Origin: Marilutibacter spongiae | GTDB lineage: Bacteria > Pseudomonadota > Gammaproteobacteria > Xanthomonadales > Xanthomonadaceae | Direction: 5' to 3' | DNA length: 64,000 nucleotides | Assembly: GCF_014145325.1 (NCBI RefSeq) | Contig: NZ_JACHTF010000008.1 | Location: 1-64,000, forward strand | Translations under genes and position numbers: made by a program | The notes under the pieces: model-generated | What the model was told of the DNA's origin: nothing | Seen by the model: only the letters and a program-made list of their open reading frames with translations | Database searches by the model: none | Shown here: positions 8,802 through 17,878 of the stretch, in pieces | Numbering within the stretch: position 1 is the first letter of the stretch | How the letters are laid out: every line of letters starts with the position of its first letter

Positions 8802-10009
8802 GCGACCCCCGCCAGTCTCTGGTAGAGGCGATCGTAGGCATCGACCATGCCGGCCAGCGAGAACTCCGACTCGATGCGCCGCCGCGCGGCCTGCCCCAGG
8901 CCCGCGCGCAGCAGGGGCTCGTCCGCCAGCCGGCCCATCGCATCGCCCATCGCCCCGTGGTCGTCGCTGGGCACAAGGAACCCCGTCGCGCCATCGCGCA
9001 CCAGTTGCAGGTTGCCGCCCACGGCGGTCGCCACCATCGGAAGGCCGCAGGCCATGGCCTCGAGGATCGCGTTGGACATGCCTTCGCTACGCGAAGCGAG
9101 CACGGCCGCGTCCAGTGCCGGCAGGATCTGGTGGATGTCGGGACGGTTGCCGAGGAAACGGACGGCATCGGCGACACCCAGGCCGGCGGCCTGCCCGGCC
9201 AGTTGGCCTGCCAGCGCGCCCGAGCCGACCAGCAGCAGTCGCGCCCGGGGGCGTTCGGCGTGCACGCGCGCGAAGGCCTCCAGCAGCATCGCGTGGTTCT
9301 TGACCGGGTACAGGCTCGCGACGCAACCGAAGGCGACCTGGTCGCGTGCCAGGCCCAGGGCCTGCCTGAGCGCTTCGCGCTGCGCGGGATGCGCGGGCCG
9401 GAAGCGGTCGGTATCCACGCCGTTGGCGATCCAGAGCATCCGCGATGCCGGCAGCCCCTCGTGTTCGGCCAACGCGGCCAGGATCTCGTGCGCGGGCGCG
9501 ATGACCGCATCGAAGCGATGGTTCACCAGGCGGAAGACATGGCGCAGTCGCGGACTCTTGAGGAAGCCCATGTCGCGACGGTTCGACAGCCGGACGGCCA
9601 TCTGCCTGGGTCCGAGCAGCAGGTTGATGAGATCGGATTTCTCGTGCTGGGACTGGATGATGTCGAACGATTCCAGCCGCAGGCGCGCGCGCAGGTCGAG
9701 GATGGCGCGCAAGCCGCGCGGGCCGTAGATCGGGCCGATCGGATGGTTCAGCACGCGCAGCGAGGTGCCCGCCTCGGTCACGTGCGCGGTTTCCCCCGGT
9801 GCGTTGTCGGCGCCGAGCTGGATCACGGTGATGGCGTAGCGCTCCGGCGGCAGGCGTCCCACCAGATTGCGCAGGAAGCGCTCGCTGCCCCCGGTGTTGG
9901 TCAGCGCCGTATCGGTCAGCAGCAGCAGGCGGATGGGCGGCGTGGGCTGGCTGGCGATGGCGGCTTCAGCGGCGATAGACGAGGCTGACAGTGACGGCAT
10001 TGTCGTCAT
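8798..10009 (-). CDS. GT-B glycosyltransferase (GT4-like)
   Basis: A 403-aa GT4-type glycosyltransferase. After a short polar N-terminus, IRLLLLTDTALTNTGGSERFL forms the first Rossmann strand and the acceptor-side Gly-Gly-Ser loop. Later motifs are WIANGVDTDRF, VKNHAMLLEAFARV, LLLVGSGALAG and LASRSEGMSNAILEAMACG with the EX7E glutamates. The ATG at 10009 has AAGGG about nine bases upstream; ATG at 10000 is an alternative. The gene overlaps the 3' end of the beta-barrel gene by 44 bp, unusual even for this compact cluster, and ends in an ATGA overlap with the next glycosyltransferase. Donor sugar unknown. Confidence 0.88.
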   Translation of the reverse strand: MTTMPSLSASSIAAEAAIASQPTPPIRLLLLTDTALTNTGGSERFLRNLVGRLPPERYAITVIQLGADNAPGETAHVTEAGTSLRVLNHPIGPIYGPRGLRAILDLRARLRLESFDIIQSQHEKSDLINLLLGPRQMAVRLSNRRDMGFLKSPRLRHVFRLVNHRFDAVIAPAHEILAALAEHEGLPASRMLWIANGVDTDRFRPAHPAQREALRQALGLARDQVAFGCVASLYPVKNHAMLLEAFARVHAERPRARLLLVGSGALAGQLAGQAAGLGVADAVRFLGNRPDIHQILPALDAAVLASRSEGMSNAILEAMACGLPMVATAVGGNLQLVRDGATGFLVPSDDHGAMGDAMGRLADEPLLRAGLGQAARRRIESEFSLAGMVDAYDRLYQRLAGVA

Positions 10010-11285
10010 AGCTGAACCCTTGCACCGAGCTGTCGCGGGACCGCCGCCTCAGGTCGAGCCGGGTGCTCCAGTGGCGGGTGAAGCGCTTGACCAGGCCGAC
10101 ACCGAAGTTGGTGTCCTTGTCCAGCCTGGAGGTGACGGTGAAGTCGCGGCGCTGGTGATCGACGCTGGCGACCAGGTCGAGGAGGGGGTTGATGCGGAAG
10201 GTGTAGGCGAACGCGGCACCACTGTTGGTGTTGTCGAAGTCGTCCACCTCCACGTACTCCGAGCGCTCGTGCCAGGCCGAGGCATCGAAGCCGTGGCGGG
10301 GGCCGGCGTGGCTGAAGCCCAGGTCGATGCGTCGCTGCTCATAGGGGTCCGAGGACACGATGACGCCGCTTGCGTCGATGTCGGTGCCGATCGGGGTGTC
10401 GGGATCGATGGGCGTCGAGGACAGGCTCTGCGCGGTGTCGGAGAACTGGTAGGACGCCTGTGCGCTGAGCGAGGTCTCGGGCGAGAAGCGCCAGCCCAGG
10501 CTGGCCCGGCCCAGTGGCGAGGAATAGCTGTCGCCGTCGACGACGTCGAGGGTCGAGTAGCCCAGGTCGATGCTGAAATCCAGCTGCCGCAGGTTGCGCT
10601 GGAAGTTGACGTAACCGTCCAGGCGGTCGTAATCGCTGGCGGCTCCCGCCTGGTCGAAGCGGATCCGGTTGGATTCCACGTTGAGCGAGGTGCGCGTGGT
10701 GGGCCCCAGTTCGTGGAGCACGCGCGCCGCCGCGTTGACCCGGTCGGCATCGAACGCGGCGGTTTCCTCGGCCTCGCTACGGCTGTAGCGGGCGTCGAGT
10801 TGTGCGCGGGTCCGGTCGGACAGGTTGAGGTAAAGCGACGGTCCACCGATCAGGATGTTGACCTGCTGCGCGTTGCTTGGCGTCACCGGCGACAGGATGT
10901 CGACCGGTTGCTGGCTCAGGTAGTCCTCGACCACGAAGTCCAGCCGCTGCGGCAGCATGCGCCAGCGCATGTGGCCGCTGAACTCGCCGCGCACCTCGTC
11001 GTCGAAGGTATCGCCGGTGTAGTAGAGGTAGCGCATGTTTCCGCGGCCGACCAGGTCGACGCTGCGCCCCTCGTGGGTGAGGCTGAAGTCGATGCCGGGC
11101 GCGATCGTGGTCTCGCTGATCTCCTCGGTCTCGCTGAGGATGATGTTGGAGTTGTGGATGACCCCGGCGCTGATCTCGTAGTCGAGCTCGACCGCATGCG
11201 CCGCCGGCGCCATCGCCAGTCCCAGGGCGAGTGCGGTCGAAAGCGCGGTGTGCTGGAGTACCGTCCGGTGCTCGGCTGGATTCAT
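9966..11285 (-). CDS. Outer-membrane beta-barrel protein of EPS cluster
   Basis: A 439-aa exported protein. The signal peptide ends near residue 31 (LGLAMAPAAHA, then VELDYEISAG). The mature part is almost entirely alternating polar/hydrophobic strands with aromatic girdle residues, for example RYLYYTGDTF, ASLGWRFSPETSL and AFAYTFRINPLL, and ends with VTVSLVYRR. This looks like a beta-barrel of about 16 to 18 strands and recalls the exosortase-associated outer-membrane proteins and EpsL-like proteins, which may assist polysaccharide export. GGAGATCC lies just upstream of the ATG at 11285. The gap to the upstream kinase-like gene is only 10 bp. The C-terminal residue is Arg rather than Phe, so the usual BAM signal is weak. 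Confidence 0.82.
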   Translation of the reverse strand: MNPAEHRTVLQHTALSTALALGLAMAPAAHAVELDYEISAGVIHNSNIILSETEEISETTIAPGIDFSLTHEGRSVDLVGRGNMRYLYYTGDTFDDEVRGEFSGHMRWRMLPQRLDFVVEDYLSQQPVDILSPVTPSNAQQVNILIGGPSLYLNLSDRTRAQLDARYSRSEAEETAAFDADRVNAAARVLHELGPTTRTSLNVESNRIRFDQAGAASDYDRLDGYVNFQRNLRQLDFSIDLGYSTLDVVDGDSYSSPLGRASLGWRFSPETSLSAQASYQFSDTAQSLSSTPIDPDTPIGTDIDASGVIVSSDPYEQRRIDLGFSHAGPRHGFDASAWHERSEYVEVDDFDNTNSGAAFAYTFRINPLLDLVASVDHQRRDFTVTSRLDKDTNFGVGLVKRFTRHWSTRLDLRRRSRDSSVQGFSYDDNAVTVSLVYRR

Positions 11286-11295
11286 CCGGATCTCC

Positions 11296-12042
11296 TCAGA
11301 CGCCCTGGTTGAAGACGACGCCCGCGAACTTCTCGGGGTCGAAGTTGGCGGCGGCCTGGCTGATCGCCTCGGGGGAGTCCTGGCCGTAGCCGGCGACCAG
11401 GATCACCACGTCGGCGAGATCGGCCAGGATGCGGGCCTCGGGCGCGCCGCGCACGGGGGGGCTGTCCAGGAACATGTAGCAGTCCGGGTGGCGGCTGCGG
11501 ATCGAGTCGAGCAACAGCCGCATGCGGACCGAGCTGAAGTACTCCGCGCCCGCTTCGCGCTGCGCGCCCGCCGGGATCAGGTTGAGGCCCGGCATGCCCG
11601 TCTCGTACAGGTAATCGCCCAGGTCGGCCGCAGGATCCTCGAGGTAGTCGGTGAGGCCACCTTTCGAGCAGTCGATCTGCAGCGTGGTGTGCTGGGACGG
11701 ATGGCGGAGGTCGCAGTCGACCAGCAACGCGCTCTTTGTCTCGTCGAAAGCCATGGCGGCGGCGAGGTTGCGGGCGACGAAGCTGCCGCCGCAACCGGCG
11801 CTCACCGGCGCGACCAGCGCGACGAAGTTGTTGGTCGTCATCGCCAGCAGGCGCGTGCGGATTTCGCGAAAGGCATCCACTTCGGGCCGGGCCACGGACG
11901 AGCGCCGGATCAGGGCGCGCTCCTCCATCTGGGCAGGCGTCAGCGCCTGGCTGGCGTGTCGCAGCGACAGGGAGCGCCCCGGGCCGCCGGAGCCATGCGC
12001 CGGCTTGTCTTCGCGATGGGTTCTGGACATGACGGTGCTCAT
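11296..12042 (-). CDS. CpsD/Wzc-like tyrosine-kinase-fold ATPase with degenerate Walker A
   Basis: A 248-aa cytoplasmic protein of the bacterial tyrosine kinase / ParA-like fold that normally pairs with the chain-length regulator. Helix EVDAFREIRTRLLAM (about residues 54-68) matches the activator-interaction region. Walker A' is ALLVDCDLRHPS (Asp109, Asp111) and Walker B is YMFLDSPP (Asp193). The Walker A loop, however, reads SAGCGGSF at 81-88, so the invariant Lys is Gly86. The C-terminus ends GVVFNQGV without the tyrosine cluster of active kinases. It starts at 12042, overlapping the chain-length gene as ATGA. Inferred: a non-catalytic or weakly ATP-binding scaffold. An apparent 802-residue open frame joining it to upstream sequence is a shadow. 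Confidence 0.86.
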   Translation of the reverse strand: MSTVMSRTHREDKPAHGSGGPGRSLSLRHASQALTPAQMEERALIRRSSVARPEVDAFREIRTRLLAMTTNNFVALVAPVSAGCGGSFVARNLAAAMAFDETKSALLVDCDLRHPSQHTTLQIDCSKGGLTDYLEDPAADLGDYLYETGMPGLNLIPAGAQREAGAEYFSSVRMRLLLDSIRSRHPDCYMFLDSPPVRGAPEARILADLADVVILVAGYGQDSPEAISQAAANFDPEKFAGVVFNQGV

Positions 12043-13607
12043 GAGCTGGCCAGCCTGACGACGAGGACCAGGCCGTACACGACCGGGACCATCAGGAAGA
12101 GGAGGGCGCTGAGGACCACCTTGCGGCGGTAGGCGCTGCGGCGGGCGGTGGTGTAGTAGTGCGGCACGGCGCCCAGCACGGGCAGTCCGGCCTGGCGCTC
12201 GATCTGCTGGGGCGAGCGGATGCGCGGGTCGAACTTGACCAGCACCAGCAGGAGCAGCATCGGTGCGGCGAGCGCCATGCCCAGGCCGCCACCGGCGACG
12301 TGCATCAGGCGCAGCCCATTGCTGCGCAGCGGGACCCGCGCCGGCTCCTGGATGCGGAAGCTCAGGCCGCGCTGCTCCGCGTCCAGGCTCATGGAGACGC
12401 GCGCGTTCTCGCGCCGCTTGAGCAGGTCCTGGTAGAGGTCGCGATTGACTTCGTAGTCGCGGGTCAGTTCGGCGAGCGAGCTCTCCGAGGCGGCGATACG
12501 GCCACTGCGGCGGAGTTCTTCGGCGAGCAGGCCCTCGGCGGTCGAGATCCGGCTGGACATGGCCGCGGCCTGGCGCCGGACCTGCGCCAGCTTGCTCTTC
12601 AGCTCGCCGTAGAGCGGGTTGAGGTTGGCCGAACCATTGATGGCGCCGGCGCTGGCCATGCGGTTCTGCTGCAGCGAGTCTTCCTGCCGCAGCTGGGCCT
12701 GGAGGTCGTCGAGCTGGTGCTGGATGCGGACCACGTCGGGGTGCTGGCGCGTGTAGGTGAGCAGCAACCGGTCCTGCTCGTCCTCCAACTCGGCGAGGCG
12801 CGCCACGAGCTGCCCGGTCCGCGTCTGCAGCACGGTGACCTCGTTCTCGCCGGACAGCTGCGACGTCAGCGCCGCTTCCTGCGAGCGCAGGTCGTGCAGG
12901 TCCATGCGCGAGCTCTCGACCATGCGGCGCAGCTCGCCGATGCGGGAGTTCACGTCGGTCTCGATGCCGGGGCGCGCGTCGGGGTTGGACTTGCGGTAGG
13001 CCTCGAGCTTGGCCTCGGCATCGGTCAGCTTGGCGTGGTACTGGCGCACCTGGGAGTCGATGAAGTCGTAGGCGTCGCGACTTTCCTTCTCCTTCGTGGC
13101 GAGGCTCTCCGAGATCACCAGGTCGGCGAAGCGGCTGGCCACCTCGTAGGCGCGGCGCGGGTTCGAGTCGGTGTAGGAGATCTGGATCAGGTTCTCGCGC
13201 GGATTGGCGATCTGCGTGCGCTTGGTGATCTCCTCGATGATCTTGTCCTGCTCCAGGGGGCTGGGGTCGTCGGCCATCCAGCCGCCGGTCTGCAGGATCT
13301 CGCCCATCACCTTCTGGCTGAAGGCCACCTGCCGCGTGATGCTGGCGCGGTTGGTCACGCCCGTGGCGACGGCGCGCCCCTCCATCAGCGGCCGGATGAT
13401 GTTGGAGTCCTCGACCAGGATCGTCGAGGAGGAGGTGTATTTCTTCGGCAAAACCAGCCCCGCGGCCAGCGCCAGCAGGGCGATGGCCGCGAAGATGGCG
13501 ACGAGGACGAGCTGCCTGCGCTTGACTTCCTCGATCGCGATCGGGAGCAGTGTGGTCAGTGAGGCCGGTTGCTCCTGTCCCGACCACTCCAGGGCTGGGT
13601 TGGTCAC
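12039..13607 (-). CDS. Polysaccharide chain-length determinant (Wzz-type co-polymerase)
   Basis: A 522-aa polysaccharide co-polymerase. A transmembrane helix at about residues 32-53 (LVLVAIFAAIALLALAAGLV) follows the cytoplasmic Wzz signature, then comes a long periplasmic part with coiled coil (about 170-400, e.g. RIGELRRMVESSRMDL and RLAELEDEQDRL), a Pro-rich LSFRIQEPARVPL segment, and two C-terminal helices (about 425-445 and 495-518). The size and the final extra helix resemble the exosortase-associated chain-length family. It sets polymer length with the Wzy protein and normally partners the adjacent kinase-like protein. Start at 13607 and stop at 12039 both overlap neighbours as ATGA. 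Confidence 0.9.
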   Translation of the reverse strand: MTNPALEWSGQEQPASLTTLLPIAIEEVKRRQLVLVAIFAAIALLALAAGLVLPKKYTSSSTILVEDSNIIRPLMEGRAVATGVTNRASITRQVAFSQKVMGEILQTGGWMADDPSPLEQDKIIEEITKRTQIANPRENLIQISYTDSNPRRAYEVASRFADLVISESLATKEKESRDAYDFIDSQVRQYHAKLTDAEAKLEAYRKSNPDARPGIETDVNSRIGELRRMVESSRMDLHDLRSQEAALTSQLSGENEVTVLQTRTGQLVARLAELEDEQDRLLLTYTRQHPDVVRIQHQLDDLQAQLRQEDSLQQNRMASAGAINGSANLNPLYGELKSKLAQVRRQAAAMSSRISTAEGLLAEELRRSGRIAASESSLAELTRDYEVNRDLYQDLLKRRENARVSMSLDAEQRGLSFRIQEPARVPLRSNGLRLMHVAGGGLGMALAAPMLLLLVLVKFDPRIRSPQQIERQAGLPVLGAVPHYYTTARRSAYRRKVVLSALLFLMVPVVYGLVLVVRLASS

Positions 13608-14248
13608 AGTGCGCGCTCGGGTACGGTGATGACGTCGCCAGGCGCGACCTTGTAGTTGGTCGAGAGGTCGCCGTCATCGAGGATGTTGTCGAGGTCCACC
13701 GCATAGTTGCGGGTGCCGCTCTCGTCGCTGCGGTACAGCTCCGAGCGTGCCGGCGCGGCGAACTCGGTCAGGCCGCCGGCGGCCAGCACCGCGTCGAGCA
13801 CGGTCATGCCCTGGCGGTAGGGGATCGAGATGGGCTGGCGCACCGCGCCGGTGACGCGCACGCGCGAGAGGTACTCGTGGCTGCGCAGGTCGGTCAGGAT
13901 CACGGCGACCTGCGGGTCGCGGACATAGACCGCCAGCTTCTCGCCGATGTCGGCGGCGACTTCGCTCGGGGTCAGGCCGCCGGCGCGGACGTCGCCCACC
14001 AGCGGCACCGAGATCATGCCGTCCGGACGCACCGGCACGGTGATGCCCAGGTCCGGGTTGCGCCACACGGTGACCTGGACGATGTCGTCCACGCCGATCT
14101 TGTAGGCGTCGACCGCGGCGGGCGCTTCCATCGCCGGCGGAGGGCCCGAGGCCCGGCTGCCGCCACTGGCGCAGCCGACCAGGACCAGGGAGGAGGCCAG
14201 GCAGGCGGAGAGGGCCATCCTGGAGAAGAACAATGATGTGCGATGCAT
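13604..14248 (-). CDS. Wza/EpsE-type polysaccharide export lipoprotein
   Basis: A 214-aa lipoprotein for outer-membrane polysaccharide export. The signal peptide ends in the lipobox LVGC with Cys26. The mature protein has the Poly_export domain beginning YKIGVDDIVQVTVWRNPDLG, with VPVRPDGMISVPLVGDV, and a SLBB/beta-grasp domain (VRVTGAVRQPISIP, LDAVLAAGGLTEFA). It is shorter than Wza because it lacks the C-terminal transmembrane helix, so it probably depends on the beta-barrel protein encoded downstream. The start at 14248 is preceded by GAGGGG; a longer frame from 14281 would spoil the signal peptide. It is the first gene of the tightly overlapping EPS series. Confidence 0.92.
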   Translation of the reverse strand: MHRTSLFFSRMALSACLASSLVLVGCASGGSRASGPPPAMEAPAAVDAYKIGVDDIVQVTVWRNPDLGITVPVRPDGMISVPLVGDVRAGGLTPSEVAADIGEKLAVYVRDPQVAVILTDLRSHEYLSRVRVTGAVRQPISIPYRQGMTVLDAVLAAGGLTEFAAPARSELYRSDESGTRNYAVDLDNILDDGDLSTNYKVAPGDVITVPERAL

Positions 14249-14332
14249 GGTGGAAATCCCCTCGGTGTCAGCCAAGAACAACGGAGATGATCGGCGGGCC
14301 CGGCCACGGGTCGGCCGGTCCCGGACGACGGC

Positions 14333-15340
14333 TCAGGTGCCGTAGTAGTCGCGGTACCAGGCCACGAAGCGACGGATGCCTTCCTCGACCGGCGTCGAGG
14401 GTGCGTAGCCCACGTCGGCCCGCAGCGCGGCCACGTCGGCATGGGATTCGGGCACGTCGCCGGGCTGCAGCGGGAGCAGGTTGCACTGCGCCCTGGTGCC
14501 CAGGTTCTGCTCGATGAGTTCGATGTAGCGCATCAGCTCGATCGGCCGGTCGCTGCCGATGTTGTAGAGCCGGTAGGGCGCGGCGGAAGCCGCCGGCGTC
14601 GCCTGGCCGAAGTCGTAGGACGGGTCCGCGGCCGGGACGTGGTCCAGGGTGCGCACGATGCCCTCGACGATGTCGTCGATGTAGGTGAAGTCGCGGCGGT
14701 GGTGGCCATGGTTGAACACGTCGATCGGCTTGCCCGCCAGGATGTTGCGGGTGAACAGGAACAGCGCCATGTCCGGGCGTCCCCACGGGCCGTAGACCGT
14801 GAAGAAGCGCAGGCCCGTCGTCGGCAGGCCGAAGAGGTGGCTGTAGGTGTGGGCCATCAACTCGTTGGACTTCTTGGTCGCCGCATACAGGCTCACCGGG
14901 TGGTCGACGCTGTCGTCGACGGCGAACGGCAGCTTGGTGTTGGCGCCGTATACCGAGCTCGACGACGCGTAGACGAGGTGTTCGACGCCGTGGTGGCGGC
15001 AGGCCTCCAGGATGTTCACGAAGCCCACCACGTTGCTGTCGATGTAGGCCTGCGGGTTCTCCAGCGAGTAGCGAACGCCCGCCTGGGCCGCGAGGTTGAC
15101 CACGCGGTGCGGGCGGAAGTCGGTGAACGCCCGCTCCATCGCCGACCGGTCCTCGAGCCCGGCGCGGGCGAAGCGGAAGCCCGCCTGGCCCTGCAGGCGC
15201 GCCAGTCGCGCCTCCTTCAGCGCGGGATCGTAGTAGTCGTTGACGTTGTCGTAGCCCATGACCTCGTCGCCGCGCGCAAGCAGGCGCTGGCTCAGGTGCG
15301 AGCCGATGAAGCCGGCCGCGCCGGTGACGAGCACGCGCAT
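14333..15340 (-). CDS. UDP-glucuronate/UDP-uronate 4-epimerase (extended SDR)
   Basis: A 335-aa NAD-dependent extended short-chain dehydrogenase. The start [20 protein letters not shown] holds the GxxGxxG NAD loop; [16 protein letters not shown] is the family signature of UDP-glucuronate 4-epimerases. The catalytic triad is visible as SSSSVYG (Ser) and YAATKKSNE (Tyr-x3-Lys). It would interconvert UDP-glucuronate and UDP-galacturonate, or the N-acetylated equivalents made by the dehydrogenase encoded 23 bp upstream. The ATG at 15340 was chosen because the upstream extension is not family-like. It lies 84 bp before the export lipoprotein gene and may share its transcript. Confidence 0.9.
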   Translation of the reverse strand: MRVLVTGAAGFIGSHLSQRLLARGDEVMGYDNVNDYYDPALKEARLARLQGQAGFRFARAGLEDRSAMERAFTDFRPHRVVNLAAQAGVRYSLENPQAYIDSNVVGFVNILEACRHHGVEHLVYASSSSVYGANTKLPFAVDDSVDHPVSLYAATKKSNELMAHTYSHLFGLPTTGLRFFTVYGPWGRPDMALFLFTRNILAGKPIDVFNHGHHRRDFTYIDDIVEGIVRTLDHVPAADPSYDFGQATPAASAAPYRLYNIGSDRPIELMRYIELIEQNLGTRAQCNLLPLQPGDVPESHADVAALRADVGYAPSTPVEEGIRRFVAWYRDYYGT

Positions 15341-15363
15341 CGGCCCTTGCCGGTCGGCGGCGC

Positions 15364-16656
15364 TCACAGGCGGCCATCCACGAGCGACAGGGGCAGCACG
15401 CCCTTGACGTCGAACAGCGAGGCGCCCGCGCGCCCGAACGCGCGGATGCCCTCGGCGCCGAGCCCGGCCACGAAGCGATCGTGCGCGACGGCCAGGACCA
15501 CGGCGTCGTACGCGCCCTCCGCTGGTGCCAGAGCCAGATCGATGCCGTACTCGTGGCGGGCCTGGACCGGATCGACCCAGGGGTCGTGCACGTCCACGGC
15601 GATACCGTACTCGGACAGCTCCTGGACGATGTCGACCACGCGTGTGTTGCGCAGGTCCGGGCAGTTCTCCTTGAAGGTGAGGCCCAGCACCAGCACGCGG
15701 CAGTTCGCCGGATGGCCATCCTGCTGCTGGATGAGCCGCACGACACGGCGCGCGACGTGTTGCCCCATGCCGTCGTTGATGCGTCGTCCGGCCAGGATCA
15801 CGTCGGTATGGAAGCCGACCTGCTGGGCTTTGTGGGTGAGGTAGTAGGGGTCGACCCCGATGCAGTGGCCGCCGACGAGTCCGGGGCGGAAGGGCAGGAA
15901 GTTCCACTTGGTGCCTGCCGCGGCCAGGACCTCCTGCGTGTCCATGCCCAGGCGATGGAACAGCAGGGCCAGCTCGTTGATCAGGGCGATGTTGACGTCG
16001 CGCTGGATGTTCTCGATCACCTTGGCGCCTTCCGCCACGCGGATGCTGGAGGTCTTGTGGGTGCCGGCGGAGATGATCGACGCGTACAGGGCGTCGACGA
16101 AATCGGCGGCTTCGGGATTGGAGCCCGACGTCACCTTGGTGATCGTCTCCAGGCGATGCTCCTGGTCGCCCGGATTGATGCGCTCGGGGCTGTAGCCGAC
16201 ATGGAAGTCTCGGTTGAAGACCAGTCCCGACTCGCGCTCCAGGATCGGCACGCAGACCTCTTCGGTGGCGCCGGGATAGACGGTGGATTCGTACACCACG
16301 ACATCGCCGCGCGACAGGGCGCGACCGACGGTGCGGCTGGCCGATTCGAGCGGGCTCAGGTCGGGGCGCTTGTAGTCGTCGATGGGGGTCGGCACGGTGA
16401 CGATGAAGACGTTGCAGTCGGCCAGCGCGGTCGTGTCGGAGGCATAGCGCAGCCGGGTGGCCTCGCGCAGGCCCTCGGCGCTGACCTCCAGCGTCTGGTC
16501 GTGGTGGCGCTCGAGCTCGGCGATGCGCCCGGCATTGATGTCGAAACCCAGGGTGTCGAACTTCTTGCCGAAGGCGACGGCCAGGGGCAGGCCCACGTAG
16601 CCCAGGCCGATGATGGCCAAGCGGATCTGGTCCCGGGATGGCGTCGGGGCGTTCAT
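15364..16656 (-). CDS. tviB: Nucleotide-sugar 6-dehydrogenase, TviB/VipA type
   Basis: A 430-aa UDP-sugar dehydrogenase that oxidises C6 twice using NAD. The N-terminal NAD domain has [18 protein letters not shown], followed by [13 protein letters not shown], which is more like TviB/WbpA (UDP-GlcNAc or UDP-GalNAc) than Ugd. The catalytic cysteine lies in [12 protein letters not shown] and the C-terminal UDP-binding domain has [18 protein letters not shown]. The start [10 protein letters not shown] at 16656 replaces a longer frame with no family similarity. With the epimerase next door it should supply an aminouronic acid or uronic acid for the EPS. The promoter must lie in the 196 bp shared with the divergent galE. 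The symbol reflects the family, not proven substrate. Confidence 0.87.
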   Translation of the reverse strand: MNAPTPSRDQIRLAIIGLGYVGLPLAVAFGKKFDTLGFDINAGRIAELERHHDQTLEVSAEGLREATRLRYASDTTALADCNVFIVTVPTPIDDYKRPDLSPLESASRTVGRALSRGDVVVYESTVYPGATEEVCVPILERESGLVFNRDFHVGYSPERINPGDQEHRLETITKVTSGSNPEAADFVDALYASIISAGTHKTSSIRVAEGAKVIENIQRDVNIALINELALLFHRLGMDTQEVLAAAGTKWNFLPFRPGLVGGHCIGVDPYYLTHKAQQVGFHTDVILAGRRINDGMGQHVARRVVRLIQQQDGHPANCRVLVLGLTFKENCPDLRNTRVVDIVQELSEYGIAVDVHDPWVDPVQARHEYGIDLALAPAEGAYDAVVLAVAHDRFVAGLGAEGIRAFGRAGASLFDVKGVLPLSLVDGRL

Positions 16657-16852
16657 GCGAGTGGAGGTCTCCGGTCGTGTCGGGGGGGCAGGCGTGCCCG
16701 CGTCGCGACCGACCGCCGGTTCCCCCTGCTTGCCCTGATGAACGCGAACCGGGGATGGAACCGGCAATTCAGGAAACACGGCCTCCGGTTTCCGGTCATC
16801 CCTCCGTTTCGCGTTGGTCGATAGGCAAGCCAACGACCTGGAGACATGATCG

Positions 16853-17878
16853 ATGCGGATTCTCGTGACCGGCGGCGCCGGCTACATCGGTGCCCACACC
16901 TGCGTGGTCCTGGCCGAACGCGGCCACGACGTGGTGATCGCGGACAACTTCAGCAACTCATCTCCAGCGGTACTGCCGCGGCTGGAAGCGCTGACGGGAA
17001 GGCCGGTGGTCCTGGCCCGGATCGACCTGCGCGATGCGAAGGCGATGTCGGCGCTGTTCGCCGCGCATGCCTTCGACGCAGTGATCCACTTCGCCGCGCT
17101 GAAGGCGGTCGGCGAGTCCTGCGAGAAGCCGCTTGCCTACTTCGACAACAACATCAGTGGAAGCCTGGTCCTGCTGCAGGCGATGAAGGACGCTGGCGTC
17201 GGCAAACTCGTCTTCAGCTCCTCGGCCACCGTGTACGGCGCCCCCGATGCGGTGCCGGTGGGGGAGGATTCGCCGCTCCGGGTCACCAATCCGTACGGGC
17301 GCACCAAGCTGGTGGTCGAGCAGCTGCTCGAGGACGTCTGCAGGAGCGATCCTGGCCTGCACGTCGCCAATCTGCGCTATTTCAACCCGGTCGGCGCGCA
17401 TCCCTCGGGGATGATCGGCGAAGATCCCAGCGACATCCCGAACAACCTGATGCCCTATGTCTGCCAGGTGGCCGCGGGTCGGCGCGAGCGCCTCCATGTC
17501 TTCGGCGGCGACTACCCCACCGTCGACGGAAGTGGCGTGCGCGATTACATCCACGTCGTCGACCTTGCCCGGGCGCATGCGGATGCGATCGACTTCCTGC
17601 AGCGCGAGCACCGGGGCCTGACCGTAAACCTGGGGACCGGGCGGGGGGTGAGCGTGATCGAGCTTGTCCGTGCGTTCGAGCGGGCCTCCGGGCGGCGCGT
17701 GCCTTTCGAGATCGTCGCGCGCCGTGCCGGCGACGTTGCCGAGGTCTACGCCGACCCCACCCGGGCGCATCGCCTGCTCGGCTGGCGCGCCCAGCTCGAC
17801 GTCGATGCCATGTGCCGCGATGCGTGGCGCTGGCAATCCCTCAATCCGATGGGTTACGCAGAGCGCGAGGCCGCCTGA
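16853..17878 (+). CDS. galE: UDP-glucose 4-epimerase
   Basis: A 341-aa extended SDR enzyme interconverting UDP-glucose and UDP-galactose. MRILVTGGAGYIGAHT carries the NAD loop; HFAALKAVGES is the GalE-specific segment; the catalytic residues are in SSSATVYG and NPYGRTK (Tyr-x3-Lys); LRYFNPVGAHPSG and GSGVRDYIHVVDLA are further GalE signatures. Length is normal. It diverges from the EPS precursor genes over 196 bp. Its last 25 bp overlap, tail to tail, the 3' end of the hydrolase gene on the other strand. It likely supplies galactose units to surface polysaccharides and LPS. Confidence 0.95.
   Translation: MRILVTGGAGYIGAHTCVVLAERGHDVVIADNFSNSSPAVLPRLEALTGRPVVLARIDLRDAKAMSALFAAHAFDAVIHFAALKAVGESCEKPLAYFDNNISGSLVLLQAMKDAGVGKLVFSSSATVYGAPDAVPVGEDSPLRVTNPYGRTKLVVEQLLEDVCRSDPGLHVANLRYFNPVGAHPSGMIGEDPSDIPNNLMPYVCQVAAGRRERLHVFGGDYPTVDGSGVRDYIHVVDLARAHADAIDFLQREHRGLTVNLGTGRGVSVIELVRAFERASGRRVPFEIVARRAGDVAEVYADPTRAHRLLGWRAQLDVDAMCRDAWRWQSLNPMGYAEREAA

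Noticed and set aside
11296-13704. Apparent 802-residue protein joining the kinase-like protein to other sequence
   Set aside because: The N-terminal part is out of frame with the chain-length gene that occupies the same bases; only the last 248 residues have family motifs, starting at 12042 in an ATGA overlap.
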